Assembly: GCF_002251755.1 (NCBI RefSeq)
Contig: NZ_NOXT01000082.1
Coordinates: 1 to 39,120, forward strand
Direction: 5' to 3'
Length of the DNA: 39,120 nt
From: Sandarakinorhabdus cyanobacteriorum
GTDB lineage: Bacteria; Pseudomonadota; Alphaproteobacteria; Sphingomonadales; Sphingomonadaceae
Under the pieces are notes generated by a model, which saw only the letters and a list, made by a program, of their open reading frames with translations, had not been told where the DNA came from and made no database searches. Shown piece by piece: positions 26,053 to 34,374 of this stretch. Every line of letters begins with the position of its first letter. Within the stretch, counting starts at the first letter, position 1. A program made the position numbers and the translations under genes.

Positions 26053-27212
26053 GCGAGCCGGGCGCGCGCCAGGTTGAGCCGCCGGGCGCCTTCATCAAGC
26101 ACGCCGTCAGACTTGGCGAAGCACAGGCGGATGAACGGGGTTTCGGCGCCGTCGGGCTGGAAGGCCGAAAGCGGAATGGCCGCCACGCCATCATCGGCAC
26201 GCGCCACCGCCGCCTCGCAAAATGTGCGATCCCCCAGCGCAATGCCGGAGGCGGCGAGATCGGCCATCAGGAAATAGCTGCCCTGCGTGGGCAGCAGCGC
26301 CCAGCCGCCGGCGGTGAGGGCGGCAGCCAGCCGATCCCGCGCCGTGGTGAAGCGGGCGCGGCCGGCATCATACCAGGCATCGGGCAGGGCCAGCCCGGTG
26401 GCAACCGCCACCTGCAGCGGCGGCGGCGTGGTGAAGGTGAGGAACTGGTGCACCTGCGCCACTTGCTCCGCCAGCGCGGCTTCGGCCACCACCCAGCCCA
26501 CCTTCCAGCCGGTCAACGCCAGCAGCTTGCCGGCCGATCCGATCTTGATCGTCCGTTCCGGCGCGAGGGCCAGCAGCGAGATGTGCGGGGCAGCGCCGGT
26601 GCGCACCGCTTCCCACACCTCGTCGCTGATGATGACCAGATCATGCTGGCGGGCACAATCGACGATGGCGGCCAGCATGGCCGGCCCGGCGATGCCGCCA
26701 GTGGGGTTGTGCGGCGTGTTGATCAGGATGGCGCGGGTGGCCGGCGTTATGGCCGCGGCAATCGCCCCGGCGCTGGCCTGCCAATCGGGCGGCTGCAGCG
26801 CCACCCACACTGGCGTCGCCCCCGCCCGGCGCACCAGCGGGGCATAGGCATCATAGGCCGGGGCAAACAGGATCACCTCATCCCCCGGCCCGGCCACCGC
26901 CATGATGCTGGCCGCCAGCGCCTCGGTGGCGCCCGATGTGATGATCACCTGTTCGGGGGAGAGCGTGAGGCCCTGGCGGCGCTGGTAGAAATCGGCCACG
27001 GCGGTGCGCAGCTCAGGCAGGCCGCGCATCGGCGGATATTGGTTATAGCCGGTGGTGATGGCCGTGGCCCCGGCGGCCAGCACCGCATCTGGCCAGCCGA
27101 AATCGGGAAAGCCCTGGCCCAGATTGATCGCGCCATGCTGCCGGGCCAGGCCCGACATATGTTCAAAAATGGTTGTGCCGGCCTGCATGGCGCGTTCTGC
27201 CATGCAGGCCAT
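26049..27212 (-). CDS. PLP-dependent aminotransferase (class I/II)
   Basis: Fold type I aminotransferase, 387 residues from the ATG at 27212. Visible are AINLGQGFPDFGWP, YNQYPPMRGLPELR, SGATEALAA (cofactor phosphate loop), NTPHNPTGGI, the cofactor aspartate in VIISDEVWE and Lys229 in GSAGKLLALTGWKVGW, the Schiff-base lysine. FIRLCFAK near the end holds the substrate-carboxylate arginine. The group includes methionine and kynurenine aminotransferases (YbdL/KAT-like); exact substrate unclear. Further in-frame ATGs lie at 27203 and 27188, inside a perfect inverted repeat, so the true start is uncertain. It shares a double stop with the convergent gene. Confidence 0.9.
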   Translation of the reverse strand: MACMAERAMQAGTTIFEHMSGLARQHGAINLGQGFPDFGWPDAVLAAGATAITTGYNQYPPMRGLPELRTAVADFYQRRQGLTLSPEQVIITSGATEALAASIMAVAGPGDEVILFAPAYDAYAPLVRRAGATPVWVALQPPDWQASAGAIAAAITPATRAILINTPHNPTGGIAGPAMLAAIVDCARQHDLVIISDEVWEAVRTGAAPHISLLALAPERTIKIGSAGKLLALTGWKVGWVVAEAALAEQVAQVHQFLTFTTPPPLQVAVATGLALPDAWYDAGRARFTTARDRLAAALTAGGWALLPTQGSYFLMADLAASGIALGDRTFCEAAVARADDGVAAIPLSAFQPDGAETPFIRLCFAKSDGVLDEGARRLNLARARLA

Positions 27213-27283
27213 CAAACAGCCAGCCCCTCAGGCCTTCGGCAGCCTGCCGGTACGACATGCAGCGTGGTTTGATGGCATGGCGC
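27180..27283. repeat. Cluster of inverted and direct repeats
   Basis: A perfect 12-bp inverted repeat GGCCTGCATGGC / GCCATGCAGGCC (27180-27191, 27199-27210) covers two candidate start codons of the aminotransferase. A 10-bp inverted repeat GCCATCAAAC / GTTTGATGGC (27208-27217, 27267-27276) encloses a third, CGGCAG-C-CTGCCG (27237-27249). GCATGGCGC occurs directly at 27185 and 27275, 90 bp apart. Confidence 0.75.
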
Positions 27284-27387
27284 CTGCTTTGCCGCGCGCT
27301 TTTCACGTCAATGTTGCGGGCTCTGTATCTGCTGTGGCAGTCAAACCTATATTGCGTGCGCATTTTGCAGATAATCGAAGTGACGAA

Positions 27388-28083
27388 ATGTCAAAGGACA
27401 ACAGCATCAGCGCCTTGATCGCTCAACTCGACGCAAGCCGTGAGATGAAGCATGATGAAAAGCGGATTTACAAGCCAGCCATCGAAGGCGTGGTGGAAGA
27501 TCAATATTTTGACGTTCGTCCGAATTTTGAATATCCACAGCGACTTGAATGGACAAATTGGCCTGATATGCCTGCCCGTCCGAGGCCGGATGACAGATAT
27601 TTTTCAGGACGGTCGGTCAATTCTATCGCTGATCCAGAATTGAAGTTCCCTGCGAATGCCATAAAGCTGATCGATTATTACGCCATAAATAGCAACTGCA
27701 ATTTTGTGTCTGATCGCTTCGCTGATTTTGTTGAACAGCATGCACCCGGCACAATCGAACGTCGTCGCGTGAAGATCAAGGCCAGGGACGGCGTGGTTGA
27801 CTATAATCTCGTGATCCCGCGCAACATGATTGAAGCCGTTGATACGGATCGGACTGCCATCGAGATTCGCGCCTTCGATCGACAGGATGGCAACTGGATT
27901 TTCCGCGCCAGAATGATTGGAGAACCAGTCTTTGACCCAGCGCGCACAGCCGGTTGCCTGCATTTCACTGACCCTGACAATCTCCGCTGGTATTGGTCAC
28001 GACAATTGATCGACGCGGCGAAGGCGGCCGGGCTGCGTGGCATGAGGTTTGGGCCTATACTTCACCAATATTGTGAAATGTAA
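27388..28083 (+). CDS. Imm11-like immunity protein (DUF1629)
   Basis: A 231-residue soluble protein. Its C-terminal two-thirds resemble the Imm11 (DUF1629) immunity family: FVSDRFADFVEQHAPGTIERRRVKIKARDGVVDYNLVIPRNMIEAVD, then an I-FRARMIG segment, FTDPDNLRWYWSRQLIDAAKAAGLRGMRFGPI. Family members protect against polymorphic toxins of neighbouring cells. No toxin gene is visible. The gene is clearly richer in A and T than all its neighbours and uses codons they avoid (TTT, AAT, ATA, GAT runs), a sign of horizontal acquisition. The ATG at 27388 is preferred over the longer frame, which crosses the repeat cluster and aminotransferase; it has no strong ribosome binding site. Confidence 0.6.
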   Translation: MSKDNSISALIAQLDASREMKHDEKRIYKPAIEGVVEDQYFDVRPNFEYPQRLEWTNWPDMPARPRPDDRYFSGRSVNSIADPELKFPANAIKLIDYYAINSNCNFVSDRFADFVEQHAPGTIERRRVKIKARDGVVDYNLVIPRNMIEAVDTDRTAIEIRAFDRQDGNWIFRARMIGEPVFDPARTAGCLHFTDPDNLRWYWSRQLIDAAKAAGLRGMRFGPILHQYCEM

Positions 28084-28122
28084 CGATCGTTTTCCCTGTC
28101 GCGCTCGTAAAGAGGTTTGTCG

Positions 28123-28329
28123 ATGACACAGCTGCCGCCGAATGATGGCTCCCGGATACAAGTGACGATCAAGGGCAGCGCGTCGCGTCCGGTCACGACG
28201 GACGGGCGTGTGCCGTTCACGATGGTGACGTTGCAGCCAGCAGCGCCGTCAGAGTTCAGCCTGCCGGGCGCAATTGATAGCTGTGGCGCATCACGAACGG
28301 CTGGCCGGCGGTGCGGCTCATCCGGGTGA
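28123..28329 (+). CDS. Possible small or truncated ORF after the Imm11-like gene
   Basis: A 68-codon frame starting at an ATG with a well-spaced GAGG (7 nt) 39 bp after the Imm11-like stop. The first 45 or so residues (MTQLPPNDGSRIQVTIKG, then a beta-rich polar stretch) look protein-like. The remainder overlaps the 3' end of the convergent S41 peptidase gene and has shadow composition (Arg, Gly, Ser, Cys). The likely reading is a gene remnant whose end was lost at a junction near 28250. Function unknown. Confidence 0.3.
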   Translation: MTQLPPNDGSRIQVTIKGSASRPVTTDGRVPFTMVTLQPAAPSEFSLPGAIDSCGASRTAGRRCGSSG

Positions 28330-30184
28330 GGCGCAGCACATCCTTGTCGCGCGTCAGGATGGTGCGCACCATCACCGTCACGCCATTTTCGCTGCCACGG
28401 CCATCGGCGACCAGCGTCACTGCGCCCGACGGGCTGCGGTGCAGTTCGGCCACCGCCATCGTCTCCCGGCTTTTGCCGCCGATGATGGTCAGCGTCTGGC
28501 CATCGGGGCTGAACGCCCAGGTTTCGCCAGAGCGCACGGTCTTGCCCGGCCCGTCATCAAAGGTCCAGGCCAGGGACAGGCCGGTCGCCGTCATCAGTGT
28601 GGGCAGGGTCACGCGGCCATCATTGCCATAATCGCGATAATCCAGCGTGCCGGCCCAATTGCCGGCCAGCGCGGCGGTGAGCGTGGCGGCGGCATCCAGC
28701 GGCGCGGCCGCGGTGCCCAGGCTGCGCGCCACCTCCACGGCACGGTCGCGCCCCGCTTCGAAATCGGCCAGCGTCGGCAAGACCAGCACATCGGTGGCCA
28801 CCCCGCGCCGCGGCGTGAAGGCCCTGATGTTGGTGAAGCTCTTGAACTGCGGCACCCGCACGCGGATGCCGCTGGCCGGCAGCTTCAGATTGAAGATATT
28901 GCCCGCCGTTGGCCCTTCGGCACTGCCCGACGTGTCTTCGCCCACCAGCGTCACGTCGCGCCGGTCTTTCAGCCAGGCGATCGTCATCGTTGCGCCCGAT
29001 CCGTTCTGCGGCCCGGTCAGCACCGTCAGCCGGCCGGTGAAGCGCTGGGCGACGGGCAGCGGCAGATGCTCGATCGTGCTGTCGTCATCATCGGCCTCGT
29101 CGGTGCCGGTCGGGATCCGTTCCAGCAGGCCATCGCTGGTGGGGCGATATGCGCTGGCCGGCGGGTTGAACTGGGCGTCACGGTTGCCCCAGGTTTCGAT
29201 ATGGTTGGGCAGATCGCCAAAGCGGATGGTCTTGGCGCGGATCGACCGGGTCAGGGTGAAGGGCGCATCCAGCAGATGGCGCGCCAGCGCGATGGTGGGA
29301 TCGGTGGAGCCGCCGCCATTGCTGCGCAGATCCAGGATCAGATGCTCGGCGCCGGCGGCCTTCATCGCCTTGAAGAACCCGCCCAGGAACGGCGTGGCGG
29401 CCACCGGGTTGCGATAATTGACGAAGGTGTCGATCTTCAGCCGGGCCACCTTGCCGGCCATGCGCCAGCTGATGCCGTTGTAGAATTCGTTGCGATATTT
29501 GCCATCGGGCGATTCCAGTTCGGCCCATTGGTTGAAGCTGATCGGCGCCAGCTGGCTGGCCTGGCCGGCCGCCGCACCCGGCATTTTCCACGCGATGTCC
29601 CAGCGCTGTGGCGCGCCGAACAGGCCGGGCCAATATTCCTCCAGGTCGCTGCCGCCCAGATCGCTGTCGTCGGCAATCTTCACCGTCACCGCCTGATCGG
29701 TATCGCCATCATAGGCGACCAGCGGGGCCACTGCGTTCAGGATCTGCGGCACGGGGCGACCGTTGATGGCGGTGATCTCCGCCCCCTTAGGCAGCGCGCC
29801 CGACAGCACGATCATCCGCCCTTCGATCAGGCGGAAGCGCAGCGGCAGGTGGCTGGCGCCCGTCTGCCGCCATTGTTCGATGGCATCGGGCAGTTCGGGC
29901 TTTGAATGGTCGCAATGGATGCTGGCCAACAGCCGGGCGATCTCCCGGTGCAGGGCCAGTGTGCTGATCGGCGCCCTTGTCTCGGCCTCCAGCCGGGCGA
30001 AGCTGGCATCCACCGCCGCCTTGGGCACATAGCGATAGAGGCCGGGGTGGATGGTTTCCAGCGCCCGCCGCAGCAGGGCGACATCGCTGGCGGCCTGGGC
30101 GGGCGTGAGCATCGGGTTGGGCATTTCGGCCGACAGGGCCGGCGTGGTGGCGAGCAGGGCGGCGAGGAGCGGGGTGCGGAACAT
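28256..30184 (-). CDS. S41 family peptidase, exported
   Basis: A 642-residue secreted protein with a signal peptide (MFRTPLLAALLATTPALSA), a helical N-terminal domain (LTPAQAASDVALLRRALETIHPGLYRY), a PDZ-like part (GALPKGAEITAINGRPVPQIL) and the S41 peptidase core: LILDLRSNGGGS, then Ser396 in GPQNGSGATMTIAWLKD as the likely nucleophile, and LVGEDTSGSAEG. A C-terminal beta-rich extension (about 500-642) is of the kind seen in lipocalin-like tails. Members process C-termini of periplasmic proteins or degrade peptides. GAAAGG lies 8 nt before the ATG. It follows an AraC-type regulator on the same strand by 89 bp, which probably controls it. Confidence 0.85.
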   Translation of the reverse strand: MFRTPLLAALLATTPALSAEMPNPMLTPAQAASDVALLRRALETIHPGLYRYVPKAAVDASFARLEAETRAPISTLALHREIARLLASIHCDHSKPELPDAIEQWRQTGASHLPLRFRLIEGRMIVLSGALPKGAEITAINGRPVPQILNAVAPLVAYDGDTDQAVTVKIADDSDLGGSDLEEYWPGLFGAPQRWDIAWKMPGAAAGQASQLAPISFNQWAELESPDGKYRNEFYNGISWRMAGKVARLKIDTFVNYRNPVAATPFLGGFFKAMKAAGAEHLILDLRSNGGGSTDPTIALARHLLDAPFTLTRSIRAKTIRFGDLPNHIETWGNRDAQFNPPASAYRPTSDGLLERIPTGTDEADDDDSTIEHLPLPVAQRFTGRLTVLTGPQNGSGATMTIAWLKDRRDVTLVGEDTSGSAEGPTAGNIFNLKLPASGIRVRVPQFKSFTNIRAFTPRRGVATDVLVLPTLADFEAGRDRAVEVARSLGTAAAPLDAAATLTAALAGNWAGTLDYRDYGNDGRVTLPTLMTATGLSLAWTFDDGPGKTVRSGETWAFSPDGQTLTIIGGKSRETMAVAELHRSPSGAVTLVADGRGSENGVTVMVRTILTRDKDVLRLTRMSRTAGQPFVMRHSYQLRPAG

Positions 30185-30273
30185 TGATGTGGCCTTTCGG
30201 GCTGGGGTTGGCGGCCCGGCATCTGGCGGAACCAGCCCGCGCCATCGCCCGAAACGCTGAAAAATTGTGCTTT

Positions 30274-31362
30274 TCAGGATTTGAGACGTGCTTCGGTGGG
30301 CGTCATCCCGCCAAATTCGGCAAAGGCCCGATTGAAGCTGGCCTTGGATCGGAAGCCGGCGTCCATGGCCATGGTCAGGATGGCGCGTGTATCGGCCGGG
30401 TCGGCCAGCCAGGCCTGCACCTCCCGCACCCGCCGCCGGTTGATCAGCGCGTTGAAATTGAACCCCAGCCCCTCGTTGAAGGCGCGGGCCAGATAATTGC
30501 CGTTGGTGCCCAGCGCCCGCGCCAGGCTGGTGGCGGTCAGGTCAGGGTCTTGCCACAGGCGTCTCGCCTCGATCTCGGCTTCGAACCTGGCCCCCAACGC
30601 CGCCCAGTCGCGGCCAACGGGCGGCGTCTCCTCCAGCCGATCGGCCGGCTGGGGATAGCGCATGGCGGCGTGGCGCCAGCCTTCCACCCCCAGATAGATG
30701 ACGAGGCCGGAAAAGATCACATAGAGCCAGAACTGATCGAAATAGTTGCGGCTGGGCTCAAGCAGATTGGCAATGAAGAAGCCCAGCCACACCAGCCCGA
30801 CCAACCCCATTGCCGCCAGCGAATTGCGGATCCAGTCGGGATCATAATCCACCGCGTCGGTCACATTCTCCCGCAGCCAGCGCCGATAATCCGCCCAAAC
30901 GGCCCAGGCCAGCCGGCCATAGACAGCAAGGCTGATGAAGCTCGCCACCCGAAACGCGGGCGACAGGATCGGCGCGGCGGCCACCGTGTCCCACCAGTTC
31001 TTGGTTTCAAGCGGCAGCGGAAACACCAGCGCATCGGCCAGAAACTCGATGGCGACGGGCAAGAAATGCGGCCACACAAGTTTGGGCGGCCGGCCACACA
31101 GGCTGCACGCATAGAGCCAGAGCAAAGGCCCGAAGCCGAGCGTGTAGTTCAGCGGCATGAAGCTGAGCCACGGCCAGGTGTCGTAAAAGCCGGCAAAGCC
31201 GATGATATAGGGCGTGATGAGCGCGGCCACCGCGAGGATCAGCAACGCCAGCCAGCGGTTGGCCGCCCGGTTGGCAGCGCTGCGCCACAGCATCAACGCC
31301 AGCACCAGCCCCTGCGCCGTGCCGACCAGTAACGTGATGCTCAGAACGCCGAACTTGATCAC
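30274..31362 (-). CDS. Membrane-anchored AraC family regulator
   Basis: A 362-residue protein with about seven membrane helices in the N-terminal two-thirds (for example LSITLLVGTAQGLVLALML, WLALLILAVAALITPYIIGFAG, AAMGLVGLVWLGFFIANLL, FWLYVIFSGLVIYLGV) and a C-terminal AraC domain (DLTATSLARALGTNGNYLARAFNEGLGFNFNALINRRRVREVQ; AILTMAMDAGFRSKASFNRAFAEFGGMTPTEAR). The GTG at 31362 is chosen because GGGAGGG lies 8 nt upstream; the longer ATG frame overlaps the divergent monooxygenase gene. It has the same architecture as the broken regulator at 12183-13232 but is intact. Likely target is the S41 peptidase downstream. Confidence 0.88.
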   Translation of the reverse strand: MIKFGVLSITLLVGTAQGLVLALMLWRSAANRAANRWLALLILAVAALITPYIIGFAGFYDTWPWLSFMPLNYTLGFGPLLWLYACSLCGRPPKLVWPHFLPVAIEFLADALVFPLPLETKNWWDTVAAAPILSPAFRVASFISLAVYGRLAWAVWADYRRWLRENVTDAVDYDPDWIRNSLAAMGLVGLVWLGFFIANLLEPSRNYFDQFWLYVIFSGLVIYLGVEGWRHAAMRYPQPADRLEETPPVGRDWAALGARFEAEIEARRLWQDPDLTATSLARALGTNGNYLARAFNEGLGFNFNALINRRRVREVQAWLADPADTRAILTMAMDAGFRSKASFNRAFAEFGGMTPTEARLKS

Positions 31363-31447
31363 GGCTCCAACCCTCCCACAATCGCGGCGTTGCTGGAAGG
31401 CAGGGCGCGGGTTAGCTTTTCGCCACAATTGCTTGGGGAACAGCGAA

Positions 31448-32422
31448 ATGAAGACGCGCATCACCGAATTGTTCGGCATTGAACACCCGGTCATCCAGGG
31501 CGGCATGCATTATGTCGGCTTTGCCGAAATGGCCGCTGCCGTCTCCAACGCCGGCGGGCTGGGCATAATCACCGGCCTCACGCAAGGATCGGCGGAAAAG
31601 CTGGCACGCGAGATCGCCCGCTGCCGCGAGATGACCGACAAGCCGTTCGGCGTGAACCTCACCTTCCTGCCCAGCGTGACGCCGCCCGATTATCCCGGCC
31701 TGATCAAGGCGATCATCGAAGGCGGCGTGAAGGTGGTGGAAACCGCCGGAAACAACCCGGCCAAATATCTGCCGGCGCTGAAGGAACATGGCATCAAGGT
31801 CATCCACAAATGCACCAGCGTGCGCCACAGCCTGAAGGCGGAGGCCATCGGTTGCGACGCCGTTTCGGTCGACGGCTTCGAATGCGGCGGCCACCCCGGC
31901 GAGGATGATGTCGGCAACTGGGTGCTGCTGCCCCGCGCCGCCGAGGAGCTGAAGATCCCCTTCGTCGCGTCGGGCGGCGTCGCCAACGGCAAGCAGCTCG
32001 CCGCGGCGCTGTGCATGGGCGCCGATGGCGTCAACATGGGCACCCGCTTCATCGCCACGGTCGAAGCCCCGGTGCACGAGAATGTGAAGCAGGCGATCGT
32101 CGCCGCGACCGAGCTCGACACCCGCCTGATCATGCGCCCGCTGCGCAACACCGAACGCGTGCTCAACAACGCCGCCGTCGAACGCCTGCTGGAAAAGGAG
32201 CGCACCAAGGGCAAGGACCTGAAGTTCGAGGACATCATCGAAGAGGTCGCCGGCGTTTACCCGAAGATCATGAAGGATGGCGACATGGATGCCGGCGGCT
32301 GGAGCTGCGGGCAGGTGGTGGGCCTGATCCACGACATCCCGACCTGCAAGGAACTGATCGAGGGCATGGTGCGCGAGGCGGAGGACATCATCCGCGGCCG
32401 CCTGCAACGGCTGGTCGCATGA
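31448..32422 (+). CDS. Nitronate monooxygenase family flavoprotein
   Basis: A 324-residue FMN-dependent TIM-barrel enzyme of the nitronate monooxygenase/2-nitropropane dioxygenase family (YrpB-like). Motifs are HPVIQGGMHYVGFAEMAAAVSNAGGLGIITG at the N-terminus, KPFGVNLTFLPS, CDAVSVDGFECGGHPGED, and the FMN phosphate site VASGGVANGKQLAAALCMGADGVNMGTRFIAT. It may oxidise nitronates or act as an NAD(P)H-dependent enoyl reductase-like flavoenzyme. GGGGA lies 8-9 nt before the ATG. Its stop overlaps the ATG of the enoyl-CoA hydratase gene, so the two work from one transcript. Confidence 0.92.
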   Translation: MKTRITELFGIEHPVIQGGMHYVGFAEMAAAVSNAGGLGIITGLTQGSAEKLAREIARCREMTDKPFGVNLTFLPSVTPPDYPGLIKAIIEGGVKVVETAGNNPAKYLPALKEHGIKVIHKCTSVRHSLKAEAIGCDAVSVDGFECGGHPGEDDVGNWVLLPRAAEELKIPFVASGGVANGKQLAAALCMGADGVNMGTRFIATVEAPVHENVKQAIVAATELDTRLIMRPLRNTERVLNNAAVERLLEKERTKGKDLKFEDIIEEVAGVYPKIMKDGDMDAGGWSCGQVVGLIHDIPTCKELIEGMVREAEDIIRGRLQRLVA

Positions 32423-33240
32423 GCGAGATCCTCTATGATCTGGCCGACGGGGTGGCAACCATCACCCTCAACCGGCCCGACAAGCTGAACGCGCTCACGC
32501 CGCAGATGCTGACCGATTTCTTCGCCGCCGTGGCACGCGCCGGGGCCGATCGGCAAGCCAAGGTGATCGTCGTGACCGGGGCCGGCCGCGCCTTTTCGGC
32601 CGGGCTTGATCTGGCCATAATCGGCACCGGTGCCGGCGGCCGGGTGGAAACCCATCCCGACACCGAACCGCAATGGGGCGATGATGTCGGCCCGGCGCTC
32701 GCGCCCTATTACAGCGGCGGCTGGCCCACGCTGATCACCTGCCGCAAGCCGACCATCGCGGCGGTGAATGGTCCGGCCTTTGGCTGGGGCTTCATCCTGT
32801 CGCTCCACTGTGACATCCGCTTTGCCTCGGCCTCCGCCCTGTTCAACGCCACCTTCGCCCGCATCGGCGTGCCCGGCGAAAAGGGCTCGGCCTGGCTGCT
32901 CACCCGCCATATCGGTCAGGCCAGGGCCATGGACCTGCTCTACACCGCCCGCCGCTTTGACGGCGCCGAGGCCAAGGCGCTGGGCCTCGTCAACGATGTG
33001 CTGGCCGATGATGATCTGCTGCCGCACGTCATGGCCTATGCCAGGAATATCGCCACCTTCAGCGCCCCGCGCAGTCTTGCCGCCATGAAGGCCCAGGTGT
33101 GGACCGCCCTGGACGAGGATTACAGCACCGCCTTCGCCGCCGCCGACACCGAGCAGGACAAGGCCACCCACACGGCCGATTTCCGCGAAGCCTTCACCAG
33201 CTACCGCGAAAAACGCGCCCCTCGGTATACCGGGCGTTAA
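32419..33240 (+). CDS. Enoyl-CoA hydratase/isomerase family protein
   Basis: Crotonase-fold enzyme, 273 residues. It has the CoA-binding start GVATITLNRPDKLNALTPQM, the first oxyanion-hole segment TGAGRAFSAGLDLAII and the second KPTIAAVNGPAFGWGFILSLHCDIRFASASALF, with Glu in GVPGEKGSAWLLTRHIG. An insertion after the first oxyanion loop (GTGAGGRVETHPDTEPQWGDDV) is longer than in canonical hydratases, so specificity may differ. Coupled by ATGA to the nitronate monooxygenase-like gene. Its TAA shares TTAA with the stop of the convergent madM. Confidence 0.92.
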   Translation: MSEILYDLADGVATITLNRPDKLNALTPQMLTDFFAAVARAGADRQAKVIVVTGAGRAFSAGLDLAIIGTGAGGRVETHPDTEPQWGDDVGPALAPYYSGGWPTLITCRKPTIAAVNGPAFGWGFILSLHCDIRFASASALFNATFARIGVPGEKGSAWLLTRHIGQARAMDLLYTARRFDGAEAKALGLVNDVLADDDLLPHVMAYARNIATFSAPRSLAAMKAQVWTALDEDYSTAFAAADTEQDKATHTADFREAFTSYREKRAPRYTGR

Positions 33241-33995
33241 ACCAGTGCCTTCACCACCAGATACAGCACGGATGGTGCCATCAGGCAGCCAAGGCCGGTG
33301 TAGAAGGTGGAGGTCATCGCACCATAGGGCACCAGCTTGGGATCGGTGGCGGCAAGTCCGCCGGTGACGCCGCTGGTGGTGCCCATCAAGCCGCCATAGA
33401 CCATGGCGCTGGCCGGATTGTCGAGGCCGATGCGCCGCGCGATCAATGGGGTGGCCACCATCACCAGCACAGCCTTCACCAGCCCGGCCGCGATGCTGAG
33501 CGAAATGATGCTGGAGGAGACACCGAGCGAGGCGCCGGTGACCGGACCGACGATATAGGTGGCCGCACCCGCGCCAATGGTGGCAATTTCGGCCGGATCG
33601 GTGACGCCAAAACCTATGGCGACGGCGGCTCCGGCCGCGAACGACAGCACGACGCCAATCAGGATGGACAAGGCCCCGGCCAGCCCGGCGGCGCGCAGAT
33701 CAGTCACCCGCGCGCCAAAGGCCGTCGCCACGATGGCGAAATCGCGGAACATCGCGCCGCCCAGTACGCCCACACCGGCCAGCAGCGGATAATCGGCAAC
33801 CCCGTTCTTGCCGCCAGTATCCACGCCGGCGGCCCAGGCCAGCACCAGCCCAAGCGCGATGGCGATGGCCGATGCATGCACCCGCCCGCGCCCGACCTGG
33901 CGGGCCAGCACCGCCGAAACCAGCATGACCAGGCCCACAAACACAAAGGCCACCAGCAGGCCATTGGCATCGGCAAAGCGCGCGACATCAATCAT
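33237..33995 (-). CDS. madM: Malonate transporter subunit MadM
   Basis: Integral membrane subunit of the two-part malonate:sodium symporter, 252 residues. It is almost wholly hydrophobic with about eight helices; conserved stretches include FADANGLLVAFVFVGLVMLVSAVLA, GVADYPLLAGVGVLGGAMFRDFAIVATAFGA, AATYIVGPVTGASLGVSSSII and VYGGLMGTTSGVTGGLAATDPKLVPYGAMTSTFYTGLGCL. The start at 33995 gives MIDVARFADANGLL and overlaps madL by 8 bp. It is the last gene of the amidase-madL-madM cassette. No malonate decarboxylase gene is within the window. Confidence 0.9.
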   Translation of the reverse strand: MIDVARFADANGLLVAFVFVGLVMLVSAVLARQVGRGRVHASAIAIALGLVLAWAAGVDTGGKNGVADYPLLAGVGVLGGAMFRDFAIVATAFGARVTDLRAAGLAGALSILIGVVLSFAAGAAVAIGFGVTDPAEIATIGAGAATYIVGPVTGASLGVSSSIISLSIAAGLVKAVLVMVATPLIARRIGLDNPASAMVYGGLMGTTSGVTGGLAATDPKLVPYGAMTSTFYTGLGCLMAPSVLYLVVKALV

Positions 33996-34374
33996 CGCGC
34001 CGCTCCCCGCGTTGCCCGCCGCCCCGGGCCAGATGGCTGAGCAAGGGCACCAATGCAAAGCCGGCCAGCACCGCCAGCGTGCCGGCGGTGATCGCCATTG
34101 CGCCGCCCGACACCGCAGCAGCGACATTCTGCTTTGCGGCCATGGCAACGATGATCGGGATGTACATCAGGCTCCAGAACTGCACGCCTGCCCCAGATGG
34201 CGAAGCCGGACCGACGTCGCGCCCCGGCAGATTGGTCAGCGCCAGCAACAGCAGCATGGCGATGCCCACCCCGCCCACATTGGCCTCCAAGCCCATTGCA
34301 GCGCCGATCAAATCGCCAACAAAAAGGCCAACCAGCGTGCAGCCGGCCAGCAATGCCACGCCATAAATCGGCAT
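33988..34374 (-). CDS. madL: Malonate transporter subunit MadL
   Basis: The small partner subunit of the MadLM malonate importer, 128 residues with about four helices (IYGVALLAGCTLVGLFVGDLIGAAMG; GGVGIAMLLLLALTN; FWSLMYIPIIVAMAA; ITAGTLAVLAGFALVPLL) and the characteristic loop EANVGGVGIAM. Its ATG overlaps the amidase stop by one base (TGATG) and its end overlaps madM by 8 bp, so transport and amidase genes are translationally coupled. Confidence 0.9.
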   Translation of the reverse strand: MPIYGVALLAGCTLVGLFVGDLIGAAMGLEANVGGVGIAMLLLLALTNLPGRDVGPASPSGAGVQFWSLMYIPIIVAMAAKQNVAAAVSGGAMAITAGTLAVLAGFALVPLLSHLARGGGQRGERRDD

